Assembly (NCBI GenBank): GCA_937944445.1
Contig: CALDYP010000012.1
Span: 25,287-89,286, forward strand
Source of the DNA: an uncultured Anaerolineae bacterium
GTDB taxonomy: Bacteria > Chloroflexota > Anaerolineae > Aggregatilineales > Phototrophicaceae
DNA length: 64,000 bases
Direction: 5' to 3'
This document shows, piece by piece, positions 49,432 through 58,896 of this stretch. The number at the start of each line of letters is the position of its first letter. Positions within the stretch are counted from its first letter, which is position 1. The position numbers were made by a program, and so were the translations under genes. Under the pieces are notes generated by a model, which worked only from the letters and a program-made list of their open reading frames with translations, had not been told where the DNA came from and searched no databases.

Positions 49432-49977
49432 ATGACCCTGACCATTGCCGTGTTCGGCAGCGCCAAGCTCGCCCCTGAAGACCCCGTGGTTGAATCGACC
49501 TACCGCGTGGGCTATGCGCTGGCGCAGGCGGGCTATCAGGTGATGACTGGCGGCTACGGCGGCGTGATGGAGGCGGCCAGCCGCGGCGCGCACGACGCCG
49601 GCGGCCACGTGATTGGCGTCACTGTGCCCTACATCCAGCTCATCAACGAGCGGATCGTCAACCCCTACGTGGCTGAAGAAATCCGCAAAGAGACGTACCA
49701 CGACCGCCTCTTCTACCTCGTGCAGAAGCCAAACGGCTACGTGGTGATGCCCGGTGGGGTCGGAACCGCCCAAGAGTTGATCGAGGTGTGGCAGCTTCTG
49801 CGCTTGAAGATGATCCCGCTGCGGCCGCTGGTGTGCTACGGCGACTTCTGGCGGCCCGTCGTCGACACGTTGATCCAGTCGCCCTACGTGCCGCCGAGCG
49901 ATGTGCCGTTGGTGCACTTTGCTTACAGCCCGCAAGACGTCGTGACCTTTCTCACCCAATGGAGCCATGAGGACTGA
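49432..49977 (+). CDS. LOG-family protein (putative cytokinin riboside phosphoribohydrolase fold)
   Basis: The 181-residue Rossmann-like protein has the LOG/TIGR00730 signature MPGGVGTAQELIEVWQLL. It also has VFGSAKLAPEDPVVESTYRVGYALAQAGYQVMTGGYGGVMEAASRGA and IRKETYHDRLFYLV. Family members cleave nucleotide 5'-monophosphates, releasing the base; the physiological substrate in bacteria varies. The ATG at 49432 has GAGGA upstream; an open frame through the tRNA is not real. It is followed 4 bases later by the DUF1684 gene. Confidence 0.88.
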   Translation: MTLTIAVFGSAKLAPEDPVVESTYRVGYALAQAGYQVMTGGYGGVMEAASRGAHDAGGHVIGVTVPYIQLINERIVNPYVAEEIRKETYHDRLFYLVQKPNGYVVMPGGVGTAQELIEVWQLLRLKMIPLRPLVCYGDFWRPVVDTLIQSPYVPPSDVPLVHFAYSPQDVVTFLTQWSHED

Positions 49978-49981
49978 CCCG

Positions 49982-50506
49982 ATGGACGCACCGCGTTTGA
50001 TCCACCTGCGCGCGCAGAAAGACACCTTCTTCAAAACTCACCCACAGTCGCCCCTCTCGGCGGCGCAAAAAGCGGCCTTCACTGGCCTCAGCTACTACCC
50101 GCCGATGCCCAACCTCGATCTGATCGTCACTGTTACGCCGTTCGCGCAGCAGGACGACGTGCAGATCCAAACGACGACGGGCGAAACGCGCTGGTATCGG
50201 CGCTATGGCGAATTTCGCTTCACCGTGGACGGGCAAGAGGCGCGCCTCACGATCTATCAGACGCCGCATGGGTGGTTTTTGCCGTTTGTGGACGTATCAG
50301 CAGGTCAAGAGACGTACCCCGCCGGCCGCTATCTAGAGCCGGTCCCGCTGGCGGATGGCCGCTTTGAGGTGGACTTTAACCAAGCGTACAACCCCTACTG
50401 TGCCTACGGCGAACAGTGGAGCTGCCCGCTCACGCCCTCAGAGAACCGCCTGAGCGTGGCTATCCGCGCGGGCGAGAAACTGCCGGGGGTGTGGGTAGGG
50501 GCCTAA
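49982..50506 (+). CDS. DUF1684 family protein
   Basis: The 174-residue protein matches DUF1684. It shows RAQKDTFFKTHPQSPL at the start, RRYGEFRFTVDGQEARLTIYQ and DVSAGQETYPAGRYLE. The highly conserved end is VDFNQAYNPYCAYGEQWSCPLTPSENRLSVAIRAGEK, with two Cys. The function is unknown. The ATG at 49982 has GAGGA 8 bases upstream; an ATG at 49967 overlaps the LOG gene. The two genes form an operon. Confidence 0.88.
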   Translation: MDAPRLIHLRAQKDTFFKTHPQSPLSAAQKAAFTGLSYYPPMPNLDLIVTVTPFAQQDDVQIQTTTGETRWYRRYGEFRFTVDGQEARLTIYQTPHGWFLPFVDVSAGQETYPAGRYLEPVPLADGRFEVDFNQAYNPYCAYGEQWSCPLTPSENRLSVAIRAGEKLPGVWVGA

Positions 50507-50529
50507 CGCCTGCGCTGTGGATCGTGCCC

Positions 50530-51783
50530 TTATACCTGAACGCGATAGACCGACTGCGGGTCAACCTTGCCGCGCAGCATGGCCGTCGTCGGCTCGATCT
50601 TCAACCGCGGCGTGTGGACTTGGTTTGCCGCGCTGGCGCTCAAGTAGATGTCGTTCGTCCCAAGTGTGCTGAGGCGCTGGGCCGTGTTCACCGCGTCGCC
50701 GATGACCGCTTCTTCCACGTATGTGCTGGGCGCGCCGATCTGGCTGATGACAACCCGACCGTAATCGATGCCGATGCCGACCGGCGGTTGATCGGGCAGC
50801 GCTTTCAGCTCATGCACGATATCTATGGCGGCAGCGACCGCGCGATCAATGCTAGAGTCGTCCTTGCCGCGCTCGTGGAACACGGCCAGCACTCCATCCC
50901 CCAAGAACTTGTCAACTTCGCCCCCGTGTTGGTAGACAACCCGTGAGACAATTTGCATGTAGGGGTTGATGATTTTTTCAACAAGGTCGCGGGCTGGCAT
51001 GCGCTGCGCTAGGCCGGTGAAGTCGCGCAGGTCGCTGAACAAGATCGTGACGTTTTTCTCTTCCATCGCGCTTGGCTTCTGCTGGCTTGGCATGAGCGAC
51101 TCCAGCGCCGAAAGCAGGCCGTCTTTGATGATCGTCTTCAGTTCGCCTTGAATGATCGCGGCCATGCGTGAGTCGCTCTCTTGCATGCTGGCCATCATCA
51201 AACGCCCGATGGCGTTGCTAATCAGCCGCGCTTGCATGTGCGGTTTGAGCGTGATCTCTTGGGCGAGCGCGACTTGATCGTTGACCTCACGACACAGCCA
51301 TTCGTAGATGATCGCCACCATGTCACGGTCAAAGAGCCACAACCCTTCGAAAACGCGCACATCGTCCCGTGTTCCAACCTCAGTCAGCTCTTCAGTGGCC
51401 AACGCGCTCAGGTATTCCGGGCCGCAAGAGACGACAAACCACTCTTTGGCGAGCTGATGCGTAGGCTGGAGCGGCACGTAGATCACGTTGGGGATGGGGG
51501 GCACGGGCACATCTGGCACACCGAACACGTACACTTTTTGCGCTTGGCGGCCAAGCTGCTGATAGCGCTTGAGCTGCGTTAGGAAGCGGCTGAAGCGCTG
51601 GAAGCCGGCAAAAATGGTCGTGTGTGCTCCGTCGATGAGCGTCGCGTTCTCGATCTCATAGCTGATGAGCGTCATCGTCTTACGATGGTTGAGCTTTGCT
51701 CTGTGATGCGTAACACGCTTCACAAGGTGATAGACTGAGAAGTTCGGATCGATGGTGAATTGACTGCTGTGAACCGCGCTCAT
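50530..51783 (-). CDS. Class III adenylate/guanylate cyclase with N-terminal DICT-like sensor
   Basis: The 417-residue protein has an N-terminal region (about 10-180) resembling the DICT sensory domain (ISYEIENATLI, VFGVPDVPVPPIPNVIYVPL). Helices of about 50 residues precede a class III cyclase domain (about 235-417). The metal-binding Asp residues are in LFSDLRDFTG and LGDGVLAVF. The base-selecting Lys is in GGEVDKFLGDG, and the transition-state Asn and Arg are in GDAVNTAQRL. All key residues are present, so cAMP (or cGMP) synthesis is expected. It is soluble, with no membrane segment. An AT-rich 180-bp gap lies upstream (51784-51966). Confidence 0.83.
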   Translation of the reverse strand: MSAVHSSQFTIDPNFSVYHLVKRVTHHRAKLNHRKTMTLISYEIENATLIDGAHTTIFAGFQRFSRFLTQLKRYQQLGRQAQKVYVFGVPDVPVPPIPNVIYVPLQPTHQLAKEWFVVSCGPEYLSALATEELTEVGTRDDVRVFEGLWLFDRDMVAIIYEWLCREVNDQVALAQEITLKPHMQARLISNAIGRLMMASMQESDSRMAAIIQGELKTIIKDGLLSALESLMPSQQKPSAMEEKNVTILFSDLRDFTGLAQRMPARDLVEKIINPYMQIVSRVVYQHGGEVDKFLGDGVLAVFHERGKDDSSIDRAVAAAIDIVHELKALPDQPPVGIGIDYGRVVISQIGAPSTYVEEAVIGDAVNTAQRLSTLGTNDIYLSASAANQVHTPRLKIEPTTAMLRGKVDPQSVYRVQV

Positions 51784-51920
51784 TTATTTTTTCTCCACTT
51801 AGCTCATAAAAAGCTAATTACTTAGAGTGTAAAACACTTTTTACTTAAATTCAAGTGAAATGAATTTTTCTCCCGTCTGTGCGGCTTTTCTCATCAAACG
51901 CTGTGTTCTTGCGTAAGAGG

Positions 51921-51952
51921 GACAGCAGCAACTTTCTGTGCTTGCTGCTGTC
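51921..51952 (-). terminator. Hairpin behind dps
   Basis: A perfect 11-bp stem (GACAGCAGCAA/TTGCTGCTGTC) has a 10-base loop and lies just past the dps stop. No T-run follows, so it may stabilise rather than terminate. Confidence 0.55.
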
Positions 51953-51966
51953 TGCGTAGGCGTTGC

Positions 51967-52458
51967 TTAACGGAGGTGCGCGTCGAGGAAGTAGATGTAC
52001 TTGTCAACTTCGCGGACGATTTCGGTGAACAGGTCAGAAGTAGCCATATCGCCAGCTTCATCGGCGGTGTCGATGGCCGTGCGGGCGCTAGTGGCGAACT
52101 GGCCGAGCCGCTCCACGACGGCCTTGATCGCTGCCTCGCTCTGGATGGCTTCGTCGCTGAACTCGGGCAGGCGGCTGTTAGCGGCGGCCATGCGAGCGGT
52201 TCCCTGCGCCACGCCGCCCAACGCTGTTACGCGCTCAGCGATGTCGTCCACGGCTTCAAGGACTTCATGAGCAATCTTGTCGAACAGCTCGTGCACGGCA
52301 ATAAAGTTCATGCCGGTTACGTTCCAATGAGCCTGCTTCACTTGGCTGTAGAGGTCGAACGCATCCGCCAAGTGCTGGTTGAGCAGCTCAATCATCTGTA
52401 CGCGAGCGTCACCGTCGATCTCGACATGGGACATGCTCACCTGAATTTTCTTGCTCAT
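51967..52458 (-). CDS. dps: Dps-family ferritin-like DNA-protection protein
   Basis: The 163-residue four-helix protein has the Dps ferroxidase pattern: QVKQAHWNVTG and ELFDKIAHEVLEAVDDIAERVTALGG, whose His, Asp and Glu sit at the dimer interface. Dps forms dodecamers, stores iron with peroxide as oxidant and protects DNA. The ATG at 52458 has AAGGAG upstream. A TAGAAT near 52492 on the minus strand is a possible -10. The gene is divergent from the SDR gene. Confidence 0.93.
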   Translation of the reverse strand: MSKKIQVSMSHVEIDGDARVQMIELLNQHLADAFDLYSQVKQAHWNVTGMNFIAVHELFDKIAHEVLEAVDDIAERVTALGGVAQGTARMAAANSRLPEFSDEAIQSEAAIKAVVERLGQFATSARTAIDTADEAGDMATSDLFTEIVREVDKYIYFLDAHLR

Positions 52459-52569
52459 GAAACACTCCTTGATAGAGTTATATACCTGATCGCATTCTAG
52501 CACATACACTAAAGTACTAGATGAGCACAATCATAGAGTTGGCTTTGAGTGAGTTTAAGGAAAATCGTT

Positions 52570-53376
52570 ATGAATAAAAGTGGTATCGTGACGGGCGCAA
52601 ACTCGGGCATTGGGCTGGCGACTGCGCGCCAACTTGTTCAGCGCGGCTGGCGGGTGATCGGCGTGGGGTTGGGCCGCGCGGCGGATGAAGCATTCTCCTT
52701 CCACGCGCTCGACCTGACCCAACCCGACGCAGCGTCAGCGCTGGTAGACCCCATCGACAAGCTCGATGCGCTCGTCAACTGCGCGGGCATCAACCTGCCG
52801 AGCGTCATTGAAGGGCTGACAGTCGAGACGCTGCGCCAGCAGATGGCCGTCAACGTCGAAGCGCCGCTGCGCTTGATCCAAGCTTGTTTGCCGCTGCTGC
52901 GCGCCAGTCAGGGGCGCATCGTCAACGTGAGCAGCATCATGGGCGAGGTGGCCATGCCCACCCTCGGCGCGTACAGCATGAGCAAGCACGCGCTGGAAGC
53001 GATGAGCGACGCGCTGCGGCTGGAGCTGGCCGGGCAGGGCGTCCGTGTGAGCGTCGTGCAGATGGGCGCGGTGCGCACCCCGATGACTGATGCGATGGCT
53101 GACGTGCTGACCCAAGCCGAGTCGTCCCATGCGACGGCGGTGCGGGCGCTCTACGCGCGGCTTTACACCCACATGCGCGCGAGCCTCACCCAGCAGGCGG
53201 CCAGCGCCATTCCACCCGAGCGCGTGGCAGCGGTCATCGTGCGCGCGTTGGAGTCACCGCAGCCTCGTCCGCGCTACCGCGTGGACGCCGCAGCGGCCGG
53301 CCTCTCGCTCATGCGCCGCCTCGCTCCAGAGCAAATTGGGGATATTTTCCTGCGTCGCGCGTTAAGGCTCTCTTAA
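52570..53376 (+). CDS. Short-chain dehydrogenase/reductase
   Basis: The 268-residue classical SDR has the cofactor motif TGANSGIGLATARQL, NCAGIN, the catalytic Ser in VNVSSIMGE and YSMSK (Tyr-X3-Lys). PQPRPRYRVDAAA near the C terminus and a helical end are typical of the retinol/ketoacyl-type SDRs. The substrate is unknown. The ATG at 52570 has AAGGAA upstream; the frame to 52549 is unsupported. The name 'retinol dehydrogenase-like' sometimes given to this group should not be read as retinal synthesis. Confidence 0.88.
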   Translation: MNKSGIVTGANSGIGLATARQLVQRGWRVIGVGLGRAADEAFSFHALDLTQPDAASALVDPIDKLDALVNCAGINLPSVIEGLTVETLRQQMAVNVEAPLRLIQACLPLLRASQGRIVNVSSIMGEVAMPTLGAYSMSKHALEAMSDALRLELAGQGVRVSVVQMGAVRTPMTDAMADVLTQAESSHATAVRALYARLYTHMRASLTQQAASAIPPERVAAVIVRALESPQPRPRYRVDAAAAGLSLMRRLAPEQIGDIFLRRALRLS

Positions 53377-53486
53377 CAAATATCCCACTTTTGCGCGATT
53401 TTTTCCCCACTTATTCCAACATTGGGAAAAATTTGGGAAATATTGTGAAAAAGCCTCTGCGTCGTGCCGGTTGGGATATCCCAACT
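53377..53486. other. AT-rich intergenic stretch with GGGAA repeats and a perfect palindrome
   Basis: Directly behind the SDR gene is an AT-rich tract with TATCCCA, TTGGGAAAAATTTGGGAAA and the perfect palindrome GTTGGGATATCCCAAC (53470-53485). No coding sequence is visible. It could be a terminator region or a protein-binding site. Confidence 0.4.
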
Positions 53487-53488
53487 AT

Positions 53489-53620
53489 CAGAGGCCTGAT
53501 CGCCTAACCTCCTTCCCGGCTCTGGCCGCAGGCAGGCCAGCCTCTGGCCGCAGGCAGGCCAGTCTCTGGCCGCAGGCAGGCCAGCCTCTGGCCGCGGGCA
53601 GGCCAGTTCGAGAAGAGGGC
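53489..53620. repeat. Interspersed repeat with internal 4 x 22 bp tandem expansion
   Basis: The repeat starts at GAGGCCTGATCGCC. From 53521 to 53608 it contains four 22-bp units (TCTGGCCGCAGGCAGGCCAG plus CC, TC, CC or TT). Other copies of this repeat hold the corresponding segment only once. Confidence 0.8.
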
Positions 53621-53628
53621 AACCCTGC

Positions 53629-53648
53629 GGACGCGGCAGGCCGCGTCC
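53629..53648. repeat. GGACGCGGC/GCCGCGTCC palindrome
   Basis: Perfect 9-bp arms around AG, followed by CTACG, lie a few bases past the xseB stop. Confidence 0.6.
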
Positions 53649-53653
53649 CTACG

Positions 53654-53869
53654 TTAGAAGGGCGAATCGTCGTTGAGTTCGTCTTGTGCGTCAAGCTGTG
53701 TGATCTTCAGCTCTGCCGCGTCGAGCAGTTCACGACAGTAGTCGGACAGCTCGCGGCCACGGGCGTACAGCGTCACCATCTCATCGAGCGTTAGCGTGCC
53801 GCTGTTCAACTGCGCGACGATCTCTTCTAACCGGGCAAAGGCTTGTTCATAGGTCAGGGGCTTGGTCAT
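53654..53869 (-). CDS. xseB: Exodeoxyribonuclease VII small subunit
   Basis: The 71-residue protein matches XseB: LTYEQAFARLEEIVAQLNSGTLTLDEMVTLYARGRELSDYCRELLDAAELKITQL, a two-helix coiled coil. Several XseB copies bind one XseA to form exonuclease VII, which degrades single-stranded DNA from both ends. It overlaps the end of xseA by 23 bases, so the two are coupled. GGAG lies before the ATG. Confidence 0.95.
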   Translation of the reverse strand: MTKPLTYEQAFARLEEIVAQLNSGTLTLDEMVTLYARGRELSDYCRELLDAAELKITQLDAQDELNDDSPF

Positions 53870-55067
53870 GGGTCACTCCTTCAATGACAGCAGTCAAGCG
53901 GCCATCTTGCACGCGGATTGTCAGCTTACGGTTGTTGTCGGCCAGCGCATCGGCCACGCGGCGCACGATCTGCCCCTGTTCGTTGGTGACAATGGCATAG
54001 CCGCGCTGGAGCGTGGCCGTCAGGTCGTTGGTCATGAGCAGCTCATGGCGCGCGTCCAGCCGCTCGCGCAGCAGCTTTAAGCGCTGCTGAACGGCGCGCC
54101 CCATCTGCTGGGTGAGGTCGTCTGTGCGGCGGCGCTGCTCGTCGATGACGCGCTGCGGGGCGTGCACCTGTAAGGCGCTGGCGGCGCGCTCAACCTCTGC
54201 GCGGCGCTCAGCGATCTGACCGTGTGCCAGCTCCTCCAGCCAGTGGCGATAATCCTGCACCTGCTGGCGAAGCTGCTGAACGTCGGGCGTCAGCAGCTCG
54301 GCGGCGGCGCTGGGGGTGGGGGCGCGCACGTCGGCGGCGTAGTCAACAAGCGTCGTGTCGATCTCGTGGCCGACGCCGGTGATGACCGGCACAGGGCAGG
54401 CCGCCACCGCGCGCACCACGCGCTCATCGTTGAAGCACCACAAGTCTTCTACACTGCCGCCGCCGCGGCACACCAGCACGACATCGACCGGCACGCGATC
54501 GAAGCGCCGAATCGCCTGCACGATCTGCGGCGGCGCGTCCGCCCCCTGCACGCCCGTCGGGCTGACGATGAGCTGTGCCAGCGGGAAGCGCCGCGCGAAC
54601 ACGTTGCGCACGTCTTGAAAGGCGGCGGTCGTGGGCGAGGTCACCACGCCGACGCGCAGCGGGAAGGCCGGCAGCGGGCGCTTGCGTGCGAGGTCGAACA
54701 GCCCCTCCGCGTGCAGCTTGGCCTTGAGCTGCTCCAGTTGTTCGAGCAGCGCGCCGCGGCTGCTCACCACTTGGAAGCGGTCGATGATGAGGCTGTAGGT
54801 TCCACGCGGGGCGTAAACGTCCACGCGCCCATGTGCCTCAATCGTCAAGCCGTCCTTCAACAGGTGCGCGTTGGGCAGCGGGCGGAAGATGGCGCACGAA
54901 ATGACCGCCTGTTCGTCCTTCAGCTGAAAGTAGCGGTAGCCTTTGTTATTAGAGGGTGGCCGATACCCGCTCACCTCGCCGATCAGCCACACGTCGGACA
55001 GCACGGGGTCGCCGACGATAAGGCTGCTGAGGTGCGCGGTCATTTCAGAGACAGTCAAGGTCTGCAC
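53847..55067 (-). CDS. xseA: Exodeoxyribonuclease VII large subunit
   Basis: The 406-residue protein has an N-terminal OB-fold (VWLIGEVSGYRPPSNNKGYRYFQLKDEQAVISCAIFR) and the catalytic domain with VGVVTSPTTAAFQDV, CRGGGSVEDLWCFNDE, VITGVGHEIDTTLVDYAADVRAPTPSAAAEL. A long coiled-coil follows, and the C terminus has RGYAIVTN. It is the catalytic subunit of exonuclease VII, used in repair. It starts 2 bases after the GH13 gene ends. Confidence 0.96.
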   Translation of the reverse strand: MQTLTVSEMTAHLSSLIVGDPVLSDVWLIGEVSGYRPPSNNKGYRYFQLKDEQAVISCAIFRPLPNAHLLKDGLTIEAHGRVDVYAPRGTYSLIIDRFQVVSSRGALLEQLEQLKAKLHAEGLFDLARKRPLPAFPLRVGVVTSPTTAAFQDVRNVFARRFPLAQLIVSPTGVQGADAPPQIVQAIRRFDRVPVDVVLVCRGGGSVEDLWCFNDERVVRAVAACPVPVITGVGHEIDTTLVDYAADVRAPTPSAAAELLTPDVQQLRQQVQDYRHWLEELAHGQIAERRAEVERAASALQVHAPQRVIDEQRRRTDDLTQQMGRAVQQRLKLLRERLDARHELLMTNDLTATLQRGYAIVTNEQGQIVRRVADALADNNRKLTIRVQDGRLTAVIEGVTHDQAPDL

Positions 55068-55069
55068 GG

Positions 55070-56926
55070 TTAGCCCTCCAACAGCAGCGCCTGCCCATGC
55101 GCCAGCCGCAGCGTCAAGTCGCCCGCTTGCACAGTGTAAGCGTCTTTAGTCAGGCAGTCAGTCAGCGTGGCCCCGTCCGCAAAGCCGCCCGGCCACAGCG
55201 GGATCGTCACCTCGGCTGCTGCGCCGCGGTGGCCGACGAACACCAGCCGCTGCGCCGCGCTCTGACGCAGGAAGGCCAGCGTGTCGCCTTCGGCGTAGAG
55301 CAGTTGATAGCCGCCGGATTGCAGCGCGGCGTGGCTGCGGCGCAGCCCCACCCACGCGCGGGTAAACGCCAACAGGTCGTGATCCCACTCGGATTCATCC
55401 CACGGCATGCAGCGGCGGTTGTCAGGGTCTTTGCCGCCGTCTAGGCCGATCTCGTCGCCGTAGTACAAGCAGGGCACGCCGGGAAAGCACATCAGCAGGG
55501 CCGTCCCCAGCTTGACGAGGGCTTTATCGCCTTTCACGACGCGCAAGATGCGGGTGATGTCGTGGCTGCCGATCTGGTTGAACTGCTGCAGCGCGATCAC
55601 GTAGGGCACAGCCCCCATGAAGCGGCGGTACTGCTCGGCGAGGGCTTCGGTCGGCAGTGGGGTCGGGTCGCCGAAGGGCTTGCCATCCGCTACGCCGATG
55701 TCTTCACCGCCCAGCCAGCGGCGCGTAGGCGTGTTGAAGCCCTGATAGTTCATGGCGGCGTCGAGTTCCGTGCCCTGTGTGTGGGGCGTGGCGTCTTGAA
55801 AGTACTCGCCCATCAGGTAGACGTTGGGGTTGTCGCCTTTGGCGTAGGGGCGCATCTCGCGCCAGACCTCGTGATCGAGCTGATCCTCGCGCAGGTTGCC
55901 GGTCATGTTGGCCACGTCGAGCCGCCAGCCGTCGATGCGGTGGGGCGCGGCCAGCCAGCGGCGGATGGCGCTGTCGGGCGCGCGGTACATGGCGTCGCGC
56001 AGCGTTTGGCTGGCGTAGTTGAGCTTGATGAGCGACGACACGCCCAACCACGTTTCGAAGTGCTGGCCGTCGGGCGTGCGCTTGAAGAACTCGGCATAGC
56101 GTGAAGTGGGGTCAGCGAGCGCGTCCTGATACCAGTAGTGCCGCTCGCCGATGTGGTTGGGGGTGATGTCGAGCATCAGGCGCATCGCGTGCGCGTCGAG
56201 CGCGGCGCGCAGGTCGGCCAGCGCCTGATTGCCGCCGAGGTGTGGGTCTACCTCGTTGAAGTCGTTGATGTCGTAGCGGTGGTTGCTGGACGATTTGAAG
56301 ATGGGCGTCAGGTAGAGGCCGTTCACCCCCAGCGCGGCGATGTAGTCCAGCTTCAAGCGGATGCCCGGCAGGTCGCCGTTGGCAAAGTCAACGCTGCGCC
56401 CCTGCTCCCACGGCAGGGGCTGCTCGCCCCATGGCAGCCGCCGTGTGAGCGCGCCCTCGCGCTCCCACTCGCCGTCTTGCACGTCCAGCGAGGGGTCGCC
56501 GTTGTGGAAGCGGTCAGGGAAGATCTGGTAGAACACCGTCTCACGCACCCAGTGGGGCGCTTGGTAATTTGCAAGGATAGCAAAGTCATAGGCCAGCGGG
56601 TGATCGGCGCGGCTGGCCCCCTGCGCGCTGTAGTAGAACGCGCCGTCGGACGAGAGCAGCTTGAAGCTGTACTCGGTGCGCGGCTCGCGGATCGTCCAGC
56701 GCAGCGCCCACAGGGTGAACGGCCCATCGGACGGCTGCGGGTGCATCGCAAGGTGGCGGAACTCGCCGTCCTCTAATAGGCGACAGAACACGCCCCTCAC
56801 GGGCGCATCCGACGGGACGCGGATTTGAAGGGTGATGGTTTCTTGCAGCGCGGGGTACGGGTTGCTGACGTAAACAGCCGACCCGTCGTGGTGGACGGCG
56901 CGCGTCCAATCAGGCGCTAAGACCAT
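55070..56926 (-). CDS. GH13 maltodextrin glucosidase / cyclomaltodextrinase-like enzyme
   Basis: The 618-residue protein has an N-terminal beta domain (about 1-120) as in MalZ and neopullulanase-type enzymes. Its barrel opens VFYQIFPDRFHNGDPS. GH13 regions are LDITPNHIG, GWRLDVAN with the nucleophile Asp, LMGEYF with the acid/base Glu and QIGSHDITRIL. PCLYYGDEIGLDGGKDPDNRRCMPWD follows. It splits maltodextrins or cyclodextrins inside the cell. The ATG at 56926 has GAGGAG upstream; the frame to 56986 is unsupported. With malQ upstream it forms a small maltodextrin unit ahead of xseAB. Confidence 0.9.
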   Translation of the reverse strand: MVLAPDWTRAVHHDGSAVYVSNPYPALQETITLQIRVPSDAPVRGVFCRLLEDGEFRHLAMHPQPSDGPFTLWALRWTIREPRTEYSFKLLSSDGAFYYSAQGASRADHPLAYDFAILANYQAPHWVRETVFYQIFPDRFHNGDPSLDVQDGEWEREGALTRRLPWGEQPLPWEQGRSVDFANGDLPGIRLKLDYIAALGVNGLYLTPIFKSSSNHRYDINDFNEVDPHLGGNQALADLRAALDAHAMRLMLDITPNHIGERHYWYQDALADPTSRYAEFFKRTPDGQHFETWLGVSSLIKLNYASQTLRDAMYRAPDSAIRRWLAAPHRIDGWRLDVANMTGNLREDQLDHEVWREMRPYAKGDNPNVYLMGEYFQDATPHTQGTELDAAMNYQGFNTPTRRWLGGEDIGVADGKPFGDPTPLPTEALAEQYRRFMGAVPYVIALQQFNQIGSHDITRILRVVKGDKALVKLGTALLMCFPGVPCLYYGDEIGLDGGKDPDNRRCMPWDESEWDHDLLAFTRAWVGLRRSHAALQSGGYQLLYAEGDTLAFLRQSAAQRLVFVGHRGAAAEVTIPLWPGGFADGATLTDCLTKDAYTVQAGDLTLRLAHGQALLLEG

Positions 56927-56972
56927 GAAAGGCTCTCCTCGGTGATTATTGGTGATTACTGCACGCCAGTGA

Positions 56973-56999
56973 GTAGGGCGACTCATAAGTCGCCCCTAC
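56973..56999. repeat. GTAGGGCGACT/AGTCGCCCCTAC palindrome
   Basis: An inverted repeat with a 4-base centre lies between malQ and the GH13 gene. It belongs to the same GTAGGG...CCCTAC family as the other short palindromes. Confidence 0.6.
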
Positions 57000-57021
57000 G
57001 ATTGCGGCGTGTGCGCTGGAA

Positions 57022-58566
<1,545 letters not shown>

Positions 58567-58689
58567 AACGCACAATCCTAAAAAGTTGAATGTCTGCGGG
58601 TCAGCGCCCGCCCGCCGCTATTGTACATGAGCGCCAGATGAAGTGCCAAAGGCGGCCCCACGTGGTGATGTGACCGCTCCCGCCTCAAA

Positions 58690-58798
58690 GGGAGTGTCTA
58701 AATTCGAACAGAGGACTCGTCTAGCCCCCTTTAGGGGCGCGCCCTAGCCGAGTGCTTGAGCGCTCGGTGCGACTGTCTGTTTTGCTTTAGGCGCTCCC
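58690..58798. mobile_element. MITE-like element, full copy 2
   Basis: This 109-bp element has ends GGGAGTGTCTAAA and TTTAGGCGCTCCC (11 of 13 paired), and its core matches copy 1 (GGGCGCGCCCTAGCCG, AGTGCTTGAGCGCTCGG). A 15-bp direct repeat CGCTCCCGCCTCAAA occurs at 58675-58689 and 58792-58806, partly overlapping the right end. It sits 16 bp before the infC promoter. Confidence 0.78.
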
Positions 58799-58814
58799 GC
58801 CTCAAACCCTCCAA

Positions 58815-58843
58815 TTGACATCGTTCCCTCGGAATGCTAGACT
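58815..58843 (+). promoter_or_regulatory. infC-rpmI-rplT promoter
   Basis: A perfect -35 TTGACA (58815-58820) and TAGACT (58838-58843) have 17-base spacing, with a TGC extension before the -10. The predicted start is near 58850. Confidence 0.85.
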
Positions 58844-58896
58844 TTGAGGGCTATTTTCTGCTAGCAGCACGTTTCAACGTTCGAAAGGGCTTGGCA

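Noticed and set aside
52570..53376. Retinal-processing dehydrogenase supporting the rhodopsin
   Set aside because: It is a generic SDR; nothing in sequence or context ties it to retinal, and it is 7 kb away.
58834..58896. infC start at ATG 58834
   Set aside because: The ATG overlaps the extended -10 region of the strong promoter and lies upstream of the expected transcription start.
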